Below the pieces are notes generated by a model. It was not told the DNA's origin and did not search any database. It saw only the letters and a program-made list of their open reading frames with translations. This document shows, one piece after another, positions 25,660 to 34,579 of a stretch of DNA of 36,978 nucleotides. The first letter of the stretch is position 1. Each line of letters starts with the position of its first letter. The position numbers and the translations under genes are program-made. The stretch spans positions 1 to 36,978 of the forward strand of contig JAQBWV010000040.1 in NCBI GenBank assembly GCA_027624335.1, given 5' to 3'. The stretch is from Planctomycetota bacterium (GTDB lineage Bacteria; Planctomycetota; Planctomycetia; Planctomycetales; Planctomycetaceae).

Positions 25660-27288
25660 TCAATCCAGTCCGGGATGTGCGACTTCTGGCCAGTAGCTTT
25701 CGAAGTCGAAGTGCGGGCTGTTGTCCAGATCGTGGCAGTCGTAACAGAACGTCTGAGCCTGGTTCAGGGTCACTTTGACCAGCTTACGGGCCTCAGCCAG
25801 ATTGCCGGCATTGACCAGTTCGACGTGTTTGCTACCGGGGCCATGACAGTTCTCGCACTGATTCCCGAGCAGGTGAGCAGACAGTTTCTCGTTGAGATAA
25901 CCCGACTCGTATCGCAGAACCTGTTGAGGGTGCCAGCCGGTGACGTGACACGAAAGACATTCCGGATCAAAGATGCGCGAGATGCCTCGCCGGCCTTTCC
26001 TGATGCTTTCAAAGGCGTTGGCGTGCCCGGTCTCGCTCCATTTGGCGAATGCCTTCGTATGACACTCACCGCACTTTTCCGCGCCAACGTATTTCGCTCC
26101 GCCAGGGTGTTGCAGTGCTGGTTCGGTTTCAGCCAACTTCGAATCCCGCAGCATGTCCTGGTAATACTTCATGTGCTCGATCATCCGCGGATCGTCTTTG
26201 AACCGCTTCTCATCGAGCTTCACCAGGTCGAATCGAAACTTTTCACCGGTGGAGGTCGGGTACCAGCCAACCAGTCCCACGTGTTTGCCCTTATGGCCGA
26301 CGACCGCCAGCGTCGTGTTACCGATCTTCAGCGGATTGTCAGTCAGAGGTTCTTCGATCGGGCCGGTACTGAGGATCAGCGGAATCTCCGGAAACTGCTC
26401 GGCAAGTTTCTGTGACGTGCTTAGTCTTGCATGAGAAAGCAGGACGATCAGATCGACCGACTGTTGCTGCAACGCGGCGATGGCCTTCTTCAGCGGCTCG
26501 ACCGGATCGATCACCTGCACGGTTTCGGCATCGAGAACCACACTGCCGTCGAGTAGCAACGGATCGTAGATCGCGGTGAGTCCAACCTTCAGATCGCCAA
26601 CGTGAACGACTCGGTGCGGAACCGGCGTCCCGAGTCCCGGATCCTGAAACAGCACGACATTCGCCGCCAGAAACGACAGTGTCAAATTTGAATCCGTGTC
26701 GTGCGGGACATGTTGCGACAGCAACCAGCCGGCTCCCAGCTGGAGCTCCTCTGTGCCCAGAGCGAGTGCTCGATAGTTCATTTCTCGAACTGCCGACAGC
26801 AGCGTCTGAAATTTGAACTGACTTTGCTGTCGGACTCGCTTGAGAGTTCCGCCCAGTTCGACGGGGATCACTGGCCAGTCGCGTGATTCAATCTGTCGCA
26901 GCAGTTCCGCGCGACGGGACACGCCGCCGTACTGGGGATCCGAGCAGCCGCAGGGTTCGAAGTAACCATGCATCTGGCCCGTCGCTGCAATGACTGCGGC
27001 CGGCTTTTCCCAACCGTCACAGTAGGGGCCGAAGTCAGGAGCGACTTTGCCGGACGCGGACTCCGCCGGGGGCGAGTTCTGGTGGTCGACGTGCGTCGTT
27101 CCCGTTGCCGCAGCGGTCGTTCCGCCGGTCGCCTCGTTGTCCTTGTCGGACGTGGGATATGCGACGGGCGGAGAACTGCCGGACGGAATCTGACTTTCAT
27201 CGTCGCGCGGGCCAGAACATCCCAGGAAACTGATTCCCATGATGATTACGGTCGAGAGTCCAATCCTTGAACAGGCACAGGCACGCAT
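25660..27288 (-). CDS. Tetra-haem lipoprotein with metallophosphatase-like domain
   Basis: A 542-residue exported protein. A lipobox-like FLGC at 21-24 suggests a lipid anchor, followed by a Ser/Thr/Pro-rich linker to about 85. Residues about 95-350 resemble the 5'-nucleotidase/metallophosphatase fold (AATGQMHGYFEPCGC, LALGTEELQLG, VDLIVLLSHARLS), but the usual metal ligands are partly replaced, and EPCGCSDPQYGGVSRRAELL (111-130) adds a Cys pair. The C-terminal part is a cytochrome c554-like domain with four CxxCH motifs: 406-410, 444-448, 478-482 and 515-519. It starts 2 nt after the DUF1573 stop, so the two are an operon. Likely a periplasmic electron-transfer protein; whether the phosphatase part is active is unclear. 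Confidence 0.88.
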   Translation of the reverse strand: MRACACSRIGLSTVIIMGISFLGCSGPRDDESQIPSGSSPPVAYPTSDKDNEATGGTTAAATGTTHVDHQNSPPAESASGKVAPDFGPYCDGWEKPAAVIAATGQMHGYFEPCGCSDPQYGGVSRRAELLRQIESRDWPVIPVELGGTLKRVRQQSQFKFQTLLSAVREMNYRALALGTEELQLGAGWLLSQHVPHDTDSNLTLSFLAANVVLFQDPGLGTPVPHRVVHVGDLKVGLTAIYDPLLLDGSVVLDAETVQVIDPVEPLKKAIAALQQQSVDLIVLLSHARLSTSQKLAEQFPEIPLILSTGPIEEPLTDNPLKIGNTTLAVVGHKGKHVGLVGWYPTSTGEKFRFDLVKLDEKRFKDDPRMIEHMKYYQDMLRDSKLAETEPALQHPGGAKYVGAEKCGECHTKAFAKWSETGHANAFESIRKGRRGISRIFDPECLSCHVTGWHPQQVLRYESGYLNEKLSAHLLGNQCENCHGPGSKHVELVNAGNLAEARKLVKVTLNQAQTFCYDCHDLDNSPHFDFESYWPEVAHPGLD

Positions 27289-27290
27289 GC

Positions 27291-28526
27291 TTATTCCTCG
27301 ACAGCGAAGGCGGCTTTGAGGTTGAGAAGTCCGGCGTTGGGATGGTTCGTCCGGATGGCTAACGTCGCAGGATCCGAGGATGTTCGGATTATTGAAGGTA
27401 GTCCTGCAGGGAACTTCAGAAGAAGACGGTAACGACGGACGTCACCTTCGCCAGAGGCCGGTTCCAGACTGACTTTCAACCACGCCGGATCAGCCGTTGC
27501 CTCTTCGATTTTCAGTTCACCGTCAAAGCCACGACACACGACCAGGAGGCCTGCCGTGTGTTCCTCTTGTGGGGAAAAAATTCCCGCATCGATCAGCATG
27601 TTGGCGTGCTGGTACGAAGTGCCTGGCAGAGGAAAGAACTGGTAAGGCCCCGGACGCACACCTGAGACGGCAATCGCCATGGGAGCCAGCCCGTCAACCG
27701 ATGTATGAATTAACGCTGGCACCGAGAACTGACCCACCGGGATCCTGTCGTTGGCAGTAATTCGAATTCGATAACCGGCTCGGAGTTCGGGATGTTTCGG
27801 AGGAGTATTGTCGCCGTGCGGATCTGGAGGAGGAGCCAGATCCGCCGCCATGCCCGCTGAAAGAGCCTTCAGTTCGTCCTCATTCAATTTCTCTGATTGA
27901 AACTCCAAGCCTGGGGACTCACACTCGATTTTGTCGACGTCGAAGTCTTCCGTGTTATGCGAATATACGAAACCTTCAAACCTTGAGCTGCCATCGACTT
28001 TGAGAGAACCCATTGACCAGCGTTCGGCAGGCCAGAGAGCCATGTCGACGCCGATAAAGCCCTTGACGATCAGCGTCTGCATTGGGTTTGCGGGATCGTT
28101 GGTGTGGATCTTCGCGGAATGCTGGAAACCTGGCCCGGGCTGTTTGATCGTCCAGCTCAGTTCGACCGTGGTCGACTCGCCAGCAGCGACTTCATTTTTA
28201 CCAAGCTCACCGACGGTACACTGGCAGGTTGTTTCGCCTGCCATGAGTTTTAATGGGGCCGGCCCGGAGTTCGTCACGACGAACTTGTGAGAACCTGTGG
28301 AGAAACGAGGCTTCGTGCCGAAGTCGTACTCGGTCTCCTCGAATCCAACTTTTGGTTGCGGACCTTCCAGAGCGACTTTCGGAAAATCAGCAGAGTCTTC
28401 CGGCTTCGGCTTCGCTGCGGGATCGACCACGACATTGACGCCGTTGACACTCTGGCCAAGCCATGAGACTCCAGCAACGACAAAAATCAGACTGAGCACC
28501 GCAACAATGATTGGTCCAGGACGCAT
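27291..28526 (-). CDS. DUF1573 domain protein, membrane anchored
   Basis: A 411-residue protein with an N-terminal membrane helix or signal (IIVAVLSLIFVVAGVSWLG) and a DUF1573 immunoglobulin-like domain near residues 60-150, containing EETEYDFGT, the FVVTNSGPAPLKL strand and TCQCTVGEL, the Cys pair typical of the family. The remaining 250 residues look like further beta-rich domains. DUF1573 is related to ASH/MSP-like and papD-like folds; its molecular role is not established. The start is ATG at 28526 with GGAG 6 nt upstream. It is the first gene of the long minus-strand series. Confidence 0.88.
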   Translation of the reverse strand: MRPGPIIVAVLSLIFVVAGVSWLGQSVNGVNVVVDPAAKPKPEDSADFPKVALEGPQPKVGFEETEYDFGTKPRFSTGSHKFVVTNSGPAPLKLMAGETTCQCTVGELGKNEVAAGESTTVELSWTIKQPGPGFQHSAKIHTNDPANPMQTLIVKGFIGVDMALWPAERWSMGSLKVDGSSRFEGFVYSHNTEDFDVDKIECESPGLEFQSEKLNEDELKALSAGMAADLAPPPDPHGDNTPPKHPELRAGYRIRITANDRIPVGQFSVPALIHTSVDGLAPMAIAVSGVRPGPYQFFPLPGTSYQHANMLIDAGIFSPQEEHTAGLLVVCRGFDGELKIEEATADPAWLKVSLEPASGEGDVRRYRLLLKFPAGLPSIIRTSSDPATLAIRTNHPNAGLLNLKAAFAVEE

Positions 28527-29079
28527 GGTGAACTCCGTCAGGTCATGCCAGCATTGGCCGACATGTAACCTGTTCTGTCATGAATATTCTGAAACGATTC
28601 TGAAATGAATACACGTGAGTCTGGTGTCTGAATGGCCCGAAAAGTAATGGCGGGCAAGGCCACGAACCCGGCGGCATCATAAGAGGTCTGCCGCATGCAG
28701 ATAACTCAGAAAACAAAAGGAATTTGCCGCCGACTGGCACAGCGGGTCTTCCACTAAAAATTCACAATCCCTGCCGACCGTATTGCGGGAATGGCTTAAT
28801 ACACCGCCTACGAACGAAAGTCAGATTTCGCTGGCGGGTAGCCAGGGAATGAGAGTTGAAATTCGATGAGTGAAACCGACGAATCTTAATTCGCGTCAAA
28901 AACTGGCGATCGCCGCACGCCTTTGTTCCCGCCAGCCGTCCCAATGCGATCTTTCCGGGATTTGTAGTTTTTGCTATCACCCGCCTTTCGATCCGGGGGC
29001 TCGGTGTATCAGCTCGCCGGCTGGATAAGTAGTTCCGTCCGATTGATCAGGGCGGACAGGTCGTCGGGAAAGGATTCCC
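28527..29079. other. Divergent intergenic region, DUF1573 / DUF11 genes
   Basis: About 550 bp between two divergent exported-protein genes. No convincing gene was seen; a minus-strand frame at 28762-28980 has no family features. A tandem 9-bp repeat lies at 28586-28605 (listed separately). The AAAGGA at 29069-29074 is the ribosome binding site of the DUF11 gene. The region is long enough for separate regulated promoters on each strand. Confidence 0.45.
28586..28605. repeat. Tandem 9-bp direct repeat, possible operator
   Basis: ATTCTGAAA occurs at 28586-28594 and again at 28597-28605, an 11-bp period that puts both copies on the same DNA face. It lies 60-80 bp upstream of the DUF1573 start, a usual place for an activator site. 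No regulator is identified, and chance is not excluded. Confidence 0.4.
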
Positions 29080-31668
29080 ATGCAGAATTCCATCTGGAAG
29101 CTTGTGTCGCTGGCCGGTGTTGTCGGCGTCTGTTTTCTGCTTGTTCTAATGGCTCAGAACGGGCTCAAGCAGGGTGAGCAGGATGTTGCAGATTCCGCTC
29201 TCTCCCCACCAGGACCAGACGCGAACCACGGAGCACTCGCCACCACTAATGCGAAGTCGCCGAATGACTGGAATTCAGGTGATATTCTCTGGGAACCAGG
29301 TTCAGTTCAGGAAGAGCCGCCCGTCAACAACGAACCGGCGATTGTCGACCCGTTCCTCGCGGACCTCTCGAACAGTGAGCCAATTGCTTCGAGTTCTGAA
29401 GTTTCCAATTATCCGACGACGAACCTGGCGGCTGATCTGTTTCCGTCTGACATCTCTCCAACACTGCCGGAAGCAACAATCCCTGAGCTCAGCACTGTGC
29501 CGCTGCCCGAATCGTCATTCGCTGCCAACGACCCGTTCGGCGAAAAGCTGCCGAATTCCTTCGATCCGGTGAACTCAGGCGGTGAGCCATTTGCCGCTCC
29601 TCCCGCTGATTTTCCGATCGCCGACGAGCCATCGATCGCTGCCGGGAATTCCGACATGCGGCCAGCGGCACTTCGCCTGCTGGCAGAGTCCTACCAGGCG
29701 ATCGACGAAGATGAGCTGATGGTCGCTCGCGACAAAGCAGTTGCCGCTGGAAAGTTGCCTGTTGCCTGGGCTCCTTTCGAGGAAAGTCCTGCGGGTCTGG
29801 TCGCACGAATTGACGACATGCTTAAGATCGCCAGAAGTCAGAATGCTGCCGACGCGACAGCCGAACCACTGCCGTTTCCAGGAGAAATTCTAACGGTTTC
29901 CGGGCAGACCACCGTGCCGACCGAAGAGCCAGCCTCTCCACGGGTGAAGGAATTTGCTGCGGATCCATTTGCCAGCGAGTTACCAACTGGCACCGACTCT
30001 TTGCCCGTCATCGATCTGCCCTCAACCATTGATCTGCCTCTAATTGCGGAGTCTCCACCCGAGTTCGTTCCGGTTAACTCTCCACTTCCGCAGCCCGCTG
30101 AGCCGGCGGAGTTTCCTTCAGTCGACATTCCACTGGTTGATTTGAATCCCGTTGTGGAACTGAACCCGAATCTGGAATCGCTGCCAGCGATTACCGGGTT
30201 TGCCTCTGATCCTGCACCAGCCGTTCAGTCAGCCGGACCGATCGCTTCAGACTCGCCGCTGACGAACTCTGCCATCGCTCACAAACCCGAAGTGACCATC
30301 CGCAAGGTGGCACCCGCCGAGGCGACGATCGGCGAGCCGCTGGTTTACTCGATCGAGATTTCAAACAACGGCGATTCAAATGCGGCAGAAGTTGTCGTCG
30401 AAGATCGTATCCCGCTCGGATGCAAACTGGTCGGCACGATTCCGCAGGCGGAACTGATCGGCTCGAAAATTCTGTGGAGACTGGGACGCTTGCCGGCTCA
30501 ATCGGAAAAGAAGCTCCTGATCAAAGTCATCCCGCTGGAAGAAGGCGAAATCGGCAGCGTGGCGACCGTCAACTTTGTCGCGGAAGTTTCGACAAGCACG
30601 TCTGTTCGTCAGGCAGCCGTTCCGGAAATCAAACTGGATGTCTCAAGTCAGAAAACAGCGAAAGTGGGCGAGAACGTGCTGTTTCGCTTTCGAGTCGCTA
30701 ATGAAGGCGGCGCAGATGCAAGGAATGTCACGTTGCAGGACATAGTCCCCGTCGGTTTTGAACATCCGGCCGGCAGCGACGTCACCTACGAAATCGGAGA
30801 CCTGCCCGCCGGCAAGTCGGTTGATATTGATCTGGAATTGAAGGCCGTCAAACCGGGACAGCATCTCAATCGAGCCATCGTGAAGTCGGGCAAAAACTCC
30901 ACGGTCGAAACGGCAGCGGCGGTTGACGTGGTTGAAGACAAAGGTCTGATTGTTCAAACGCCACCGTCGCGACCGCAGCCCGTCGGGCAGAAAACGAGTC
31001 ACGAGATCCGAGTGACCAACGAATCGTCTCAGCCAATCGTCGGTGCGGCAGTGAACGTGATTCTTCCGCCAGAACTGACTTTTGTCTCCGCATCTGAAAA
31101 CGGCACGTTTACGAAAGCGACGAATTCGATCCGCTGGAACCTGCCCGTTATACAGCCCGCTGAAACAGTGACGCTGTCGACGACGGTCGTGCCTCGAACT
31201 TACGGAGTCCATTCCAGCCGCGTGCAGCTGATCCAGCCGGATCAACCAATGGAGCAGAGCGACTCGCTGGTCGAAGCCAGCGGCATCGCAGCGCTGCGAC
31301 TGACGCTCGACGATGCTCCCGCGACCGTTCTACCGGGCGAAGACTTTACGGTCGACTTCACGGTCGTGAACCGAGGGACCGGTCCAGACAGCAACGTTCA
31401 ATTCTCACTGGTGTTACCTCCCGAGATTGAATTCGTCACGGCGCGAGGTCCGGTTCGAGATCTTCCACCGAAAGCCATCGAAGGTGGTCGTGCGATAGGC
31501 TTTGTTTCGATTCCTGAAATCGGTGAACGAGCCAGCGTGGACTTTCAGGTGACGTTGCGATCCCGTAACGCCGGTCGACCGAAAATTCGAGCCGAAGTTC
31601 GTTCTGACCAGCTGACCGATGCCGTCGCCACAGAAGCGGCCATCGTGATTCTCGACACCACTCCATAA
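29080..31668 (+). CDS. Membrane-anchored DUF11-repeat surface protein
   Basis: An 862-residue exported protein. A hydrophobic N-terminal segment (LVSLAGVVGVCFLLVLMA) acts as signal or anchor. Residues about 30-400 are low-complexity, rich in Pro, Ser, Ala and acidic residues. The C-terminal half consists of about four DUF11-type immunoglobulin-like domains, each with a pattern such as YSIEISNNGDSNA...VVVEDRIPLG or FRFRVANEGGADARNVTLQD. DUF11 domains occur in large bacterial cell-surface proteins. The ATG at 29080 has AAAGGA upstream. It is followed by a hairpin terminator. It probably works in the envelope or stalk/matrix, which is inference from the family only. Confidence 0.88.
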   Translation: MQNSIWKLVSLAGVVGVCFLLVLMAQNGLKQGEQDVADSALSPPGPDANHGALATTNAKSPNDWNSGDILWEPGSVQEEPPVNNEPAIVDPFLADLSNSEPIASSSEVSNYPTTNLAADLFPSDISPTLPEATIPELSTVPLPESSFAANDPFGEKLPNSFDPVNSGGEPFAAPPADFPIADEPSIAAGNSDMRPAALRLLAESYQAIDEDELMVARDKAVAAGKLPVAWAPFEESPAGLVARIDDMLKIARSQNAADATAEPLPFPGEILTVSGQTTVPTEEPASPRVKEFAADPFASELPTGTDSLPVIDLPSTIDLPLIAESPPEFVPVNSPLPQPAEPAEFPSVDIPLVDLNPVVELNPNLESLPAITGFASDPAPAVQSAGPIASDSPLTNSAIAHKPEVTIRKVAPAEATIGEPLVYSIEISNNGDSNAAEVVVEDRIPLGCKLVGTIPQAELIGSKILWRLGRLPAQSEKKLLIKVIPLEEGEIGSVATVNFVAEVSTSTSVRQAAVPEIKLDVSSQKTAKVGENVLFRFRVANEGGADARNVTLQDIVPVGFEHPAGSDVTYEIGDLPAGKSVDIDLELKAVKPGQHLNRAIVKSGKNSTVETAAAVDVVEDKGLIVQTPPSRPQPVGQKTSHEIRVTNESSQPIVGAAVNVILPPELTFVSASENGTFTKATNSIRWNLPVIQPAETVTLSTTVVPRTYGVHSSRVQLIQPDQPMEQSDSLVEASGIAALRLTLDDAPATVLPGEDFTVDFTVVNRGTGPDSNVQFSLVLPPEIEFVTARGPVRDLPPKAIEGGRAIGFVSIPEIGERASVDFQVTLRSRNAGRPKIRAEVRSDQLTDAVATEAAIVILDTTP

Positions 31669-31684
31669 CGCGGCGAAGCCGAAG

Positions 31685-31709
31685 AGTTCAGCGATCATGC
31701 TGAGTTTTT
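31685..31709 (+). terminator. Intrinsic terminator after the DUF11 gene
   Basis: AGTTCAGC (31685-31692), a 6-nt loop, GCTGAGTT (31699-31706) and a T-rich tail to 31709. The 8-bp stem includes two G-U pairs and part of the T run lies in the stem. It sits 16 nt after the DUF11 stop, in the gap before the convergent rlmD. Confidence 0.5.
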
Positions 31710-31749
31710 GAACGCAGAGCACGGCGAGCAGAAGTTGCCGAGTAAGACT

Positions 31750-33255
31750 CTAAGGCCGACTGTTCGCATTTGCTTTGCCGGGACGCCTGCCGCGGGTTTC
31801 TTCGATTCGTTCCAGCAGGACGACGGTCTCGATGTGAGCCGTGTGTGGGAACATGTCGACCGGCTGAATTTCGCTGATTCGATAACCCGACTGCGTCAAC
31901 AGCGACAGATCCGTGGCCAGGGCCTGCGGATTGCAGGACACGTTGATGATCTGCCGGGGTCGTAGTCCGCGTCCGAGGAGTCGGATCGTCCATTCCGGAC
32001 AACCGTCTCGTGGGGGATCCAGAATCACGGTTTTGAATCTTTGATCGCGAGCCTGCGTCTTCATAAAGTTCTGAGCGCGACTCTGAACGAAGCGACAACC
32101 GGTCACACCGTTGCGCCGGATCGTTTCAACGCCGTCGCTGACGGCCTTCGGATTTTCCTCAACGGCGGTGACCCGATGCCCGGCCACTGCCAACGGAATC
32201 GAGAACAGGCCGACTCCTGAGTATAGATCAAGAATCGGATTCATTGATTTGTTCGGCAGGTGCTTCTGAACAAGTTTCAGCAGTTGGTCGGCGCAGTAGG
32301 TGTTTGTCTGAAAGAACGCATCGGGCGAAACGTGAAAGTCGACGCCGCCGACGTGCTCGATGAGTCGCTGCTCGCCGGCCAGGGAGCGAGTTTCCCGACC
32401 GATGTACGTGCTGGCGGCGTCCGGCTGAAGATTGAGATGCACTCCCACGACGCCGGGCAGTGCGAGCAAAGCCTGCTCAACCCCCTGAATTTCGGGAATC
32501 CGTTCCCCGGTGACGACAAGGACGACGTGTGACTGTTCACCGCTGCCGGCAGTGCGGACGAGGATGCTTTTCAAACCGGTCGCAGCAGAGTCCGGCCTCG
32601 CACAAGGAACGCCGCGATCCCGCAGCACCTTCAGAGCGAGACGGGCGATCTCATCACCAGCGGGATGGTGGACCGGACATTCGTGAATTTGCTCCAGCTC
32701 TGTGGAGTGTTCCTTGTGGTGGCACAGGTGCGGGTTGGCAGTTCGTCCGTGGCCGAAGTCGACAACGGAATAATGGATCTTGTTGCGAGTGCCCCACGGT
32801 TCGGGAACGCCGATCATCGGCAGAATGGGCAGCCCGACTCCCGGCAGCTTGTGGGCCAGCGTCGCGCGAAGCAGCTCTTCCTTCCAGCGGAGTTGCTCCT
32901 GGTAATCCATGTGTTGCCACAGACAGCCTCCGCAACGACCGAAATGCCGACACTTCGGAGTCACTCGTGTCTTCGCCGGGTCGGCGACACTGAGAACTCG
33001 AGCGCGGCCGAACTTCGAACCGACCGAGGTGATCTTCGCCCTGACCACCTCGCCAGGAATCGCCCCGGAAACAAACAGCACGTAACCATTCAGCCGAGCG
33101 ATCGACTGACCTTCGAGCGTCATCGACTGGATTTCCAGATCGACTTCCTGGCCAACCGATACTTTGTCGCCGTTGACGTCAACCGATTCACGTCGCACGC
33201 GCTGATTTGGTGATCGTTGTCGTGAAGAGTCGCTGGAGTTTTTGCGAGGATTCAT
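31750..33255 (-). CDS. rlmD: 23S rRNA (uracil-C5)-methyltransferase, RlmD/RumA family
   Basis: A 501-residue SAM-dependent RNA methyltransferase, most like the enzyme that forms m5U1939 in 23S rRNA. Order: a basic leader, a TRAM RNA-binding domain (about 32-90), the iron-sulfur cluster cysteines C102, C108 and C111 (CX5CX2C) with a fourth in HECPVHHP, and the methyltransferase core with SAM motif ILDLYSGVGLFSIPLA and the catalytic cysteine in INVSCNPQAL. The ATG at 33255 is preferred; the frame continues to 33318 but overlaps cdd there. Related TrmA-family enzymes with the same cluster modify other uracils, so the exact site is inferred. Confidence 0.92.
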   Translation of the reverse strand: MNPRKNSSDSSRQRSPNQRVRRESVDVNGDKVSVGQEVDLEIQSMTLEGQSIARLNGYVLFVSGAIPGEVVRAKITSVGSKFGRARVLSVADPAKTRVTPKCRHFGRCGGCLWQHMDYQEQLRWKEELLRATLAHKLPGVGLPILPMIGVPEPWGTRNKIHYSVVDFGHGRTANPHLCHHKEHSTELEQIHECPVHHPAGDEIARLALKVLRDRGVPCARPDSAATGLKSILVRTAGSGEQSHVVLVVTGERIPEIQGVEQALLALPGVVGVHLNLQPDAASTYIGRETRSLAGEQRLIEHVGGVDFHVSPDAFFQTNTYCADQLLKLVQKHLPNKSMNPILDLYSGVGLFSIPLAVAGHRVTAVEENPKAVSDGVETIRRNGVTGCRFVQSRAQNFMKTQARDQRFKTVILDPPRDGCPEWTIRLLGRGLRPRQIINVSCNPQALATDLSLLTQSGYRISEIQPVDMFPHTAHIETVVLLERIEETRGRRPGKANANSRP

Positions 33256-33308
33256 AGTGCAGCTGGAGTTTCCAACGAGACTCGGCTCGCCGTCTGGAGA
33301 GTCGTGGG

Positions 33309-33737
33309 TCAATCGCAAGAGTCAGAGTTATCTCGGAGACTCTGCGGGCCAAAACTGTGCGGAAGCAGTTGACGTATCGAGGCTCGCAGAACGTCGGGGC
33401 CGTCGCAGACGGAGACGACTTCGAGGTCTGGTGAGAACTCGGCAACCACCTGCCGACACGCTCCGCAAGGAGCAGTTGGCTGCGCAGTCGGTGTGTAAAT
33501 CAGCAGAGTCAGGAACTCGCGGCACCCTGCCGCAACGGCCTCGGCGACAGCATTTCGCTCGGCACAGATGGTCAGCCCGTACGATGCGTTTTCAATGTTG
33601 CAGCCACAGAACATTCGCCCGTCGGCTCCCAGCAGCGCAGCACCAACCCGAAAATCGCTGTACGGACACCAGGCATTACCTGAGACGTCCATCGCAGCAA
33701 GTTTTAAAGATTCGAATTGTGCTTCGGTAAGGGACAT
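33309..33737 (-). CDS. cdd: Cytidine deaminase
   Basis: A 142-residue homotetrameric-type cytidine/deoxycytidine deaminase of pyrimidine salvage. The zinc site is complete: Cys58 with catalytic Glu60 (TICAERNAV) and Cys91/Cys94 (PCGACRQV). The substrate block CNIENASYG is present. ATG at 33737 gives MSLTEAQF; the longer frame to 33776 adds a Pro-rich leader not seen in the family. It lies between xseB and rlmD on the same strand, 54 nt from rlmD, so the three may be co-transcribed. Confidence 0.95.
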   Translation of the reverse strand: MSLTEAQFESLKLAAMDVSGNAWCPYSDFRVGAALLGADGRMFCGCNIENASYGLTICAERNAVAEAVAAGCREFLTLLIYTPTAQPTAPCGACRQVVAEFSPDLEVVSVCDGPDVLRASIRQLLPHSFGPQSLRDNSDSCD

Positions 33738-33864
33738 GGGATCTCGAGGGCGCGGGATGATCAGCGGAAAAGGCATGAGTCAGCGAAAAACCTGATCGTG
33801 CATTGGGTGACGTGTCGCAGGCTGCGTGGAGCGCACCATTACCAGAATGCTGTAACCGCCATCC

Positions 33865-33886
33865 GGTGCGTTTCGCTTCACGCACC
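33865..33886. terminator. Perfect hairpin after xseB, possible terminator or processing site
   Basis: GGTGCGT (33865-33871) and ACGCACC (33880-33886) form a perfect 7-bp stem with an 8-nt loop, starting 17 nt beyond the xseB stop. No T tract follows on the minus strand, so intrinsic termination is doubtful. Confidence 0.3.
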
Positions 33887-33902
33887 CTGTGTACACTGAC
33901 CG

Positions 33903-34310
33903 TTAAAACAGCGATTCGTCAGTCGTTGAGCCACGTTTCGCACGCGACTTTCGTGCCTTTGTTTTCTTCTCATTTGTAGTGTCGGTCTGGTCTGCTTCCG
34001 CTGCGGCAGCGTTTGAAGGCCCCGCGGAAGTTTGAGCATCAAAGGTGGCCGACGCATCGAAAGGTTTCGTTACAGTCGTACCGTCCTCGGCGATTTCAGT
34101 CAGAATCTCGATTCGTTGCTCGGCATGTTCGAGGACCTGATAGCAGTTTCGGAGCAGTGAAATGCCACGCTCGAACTGCTGCATCGACTCTTCCAGCGGC
34201 AGCGAACCATCTTCCAGCTGGCCGACGATACTTTGCAGTTCGAGAATTGATCCTTCGAAGGTGGGCACACTGTGCTCAGCCTGTTCCTGTTGTGATTTCC
34301 CGACGGCCAC
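33903..34310 (-). CDS. xseB: Exodeoxyribonuclease VII small subunit
   Basis: A 135-residue protein whose first 75 residues are the XseB domain: [39 protein letters not shown] is the typical helical hairpin pattern (described here by its Leu/Glu spacing, residues 17-55). XseB assembles in many copies on XseA to make a single-strand exonuclease for DNA repair. The last 55 residues are a charged Ala/Thr/Lys tail ending [10 protein letters not shown], beyond the usual 70-90 residue length. The start is GTG at 34310 with AGGGA 8 nt upstream; a TTG at 34343 is possible. No xseA lies in the window. Confidence 0.85.
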   Translation of the reverse strand: MAVGKSQQEQAEHSVPTFEGSILELQSIVGQLEDGSLPLEESMQQFERGISLLRNCYQVLEHAEQRIEILTEIAEDGTTVTKPFDASATFDAQTSAGPSNAAAAEADQTDTTNEKKTKARKSRAKRGSTTDESLF

Positions 34311-34579
34311 GATTCGATTCCCTGTTCGAGTTCCCGCAATCAACCACGGACGATCTGTGAATCCGCCTCGATCGTCGTCCAGATCTGTGCGAGCCCCTAT
34401 TGACGCTCTTTTCGAAGCGAGCGTAGATTACCGCCAATCGATCGGGAGTTCTCCCGACGAACGCCTTTCTGTCGGAATTGTCGGCGAAAGGCGTCGCCAG
34501 ATGACCCGCGTTCCGTTACCAGCATTCGGCAACGAGTCATCTCTGTAGTCAGTCTGGCCCGCAACGCATGGAGGCACGC

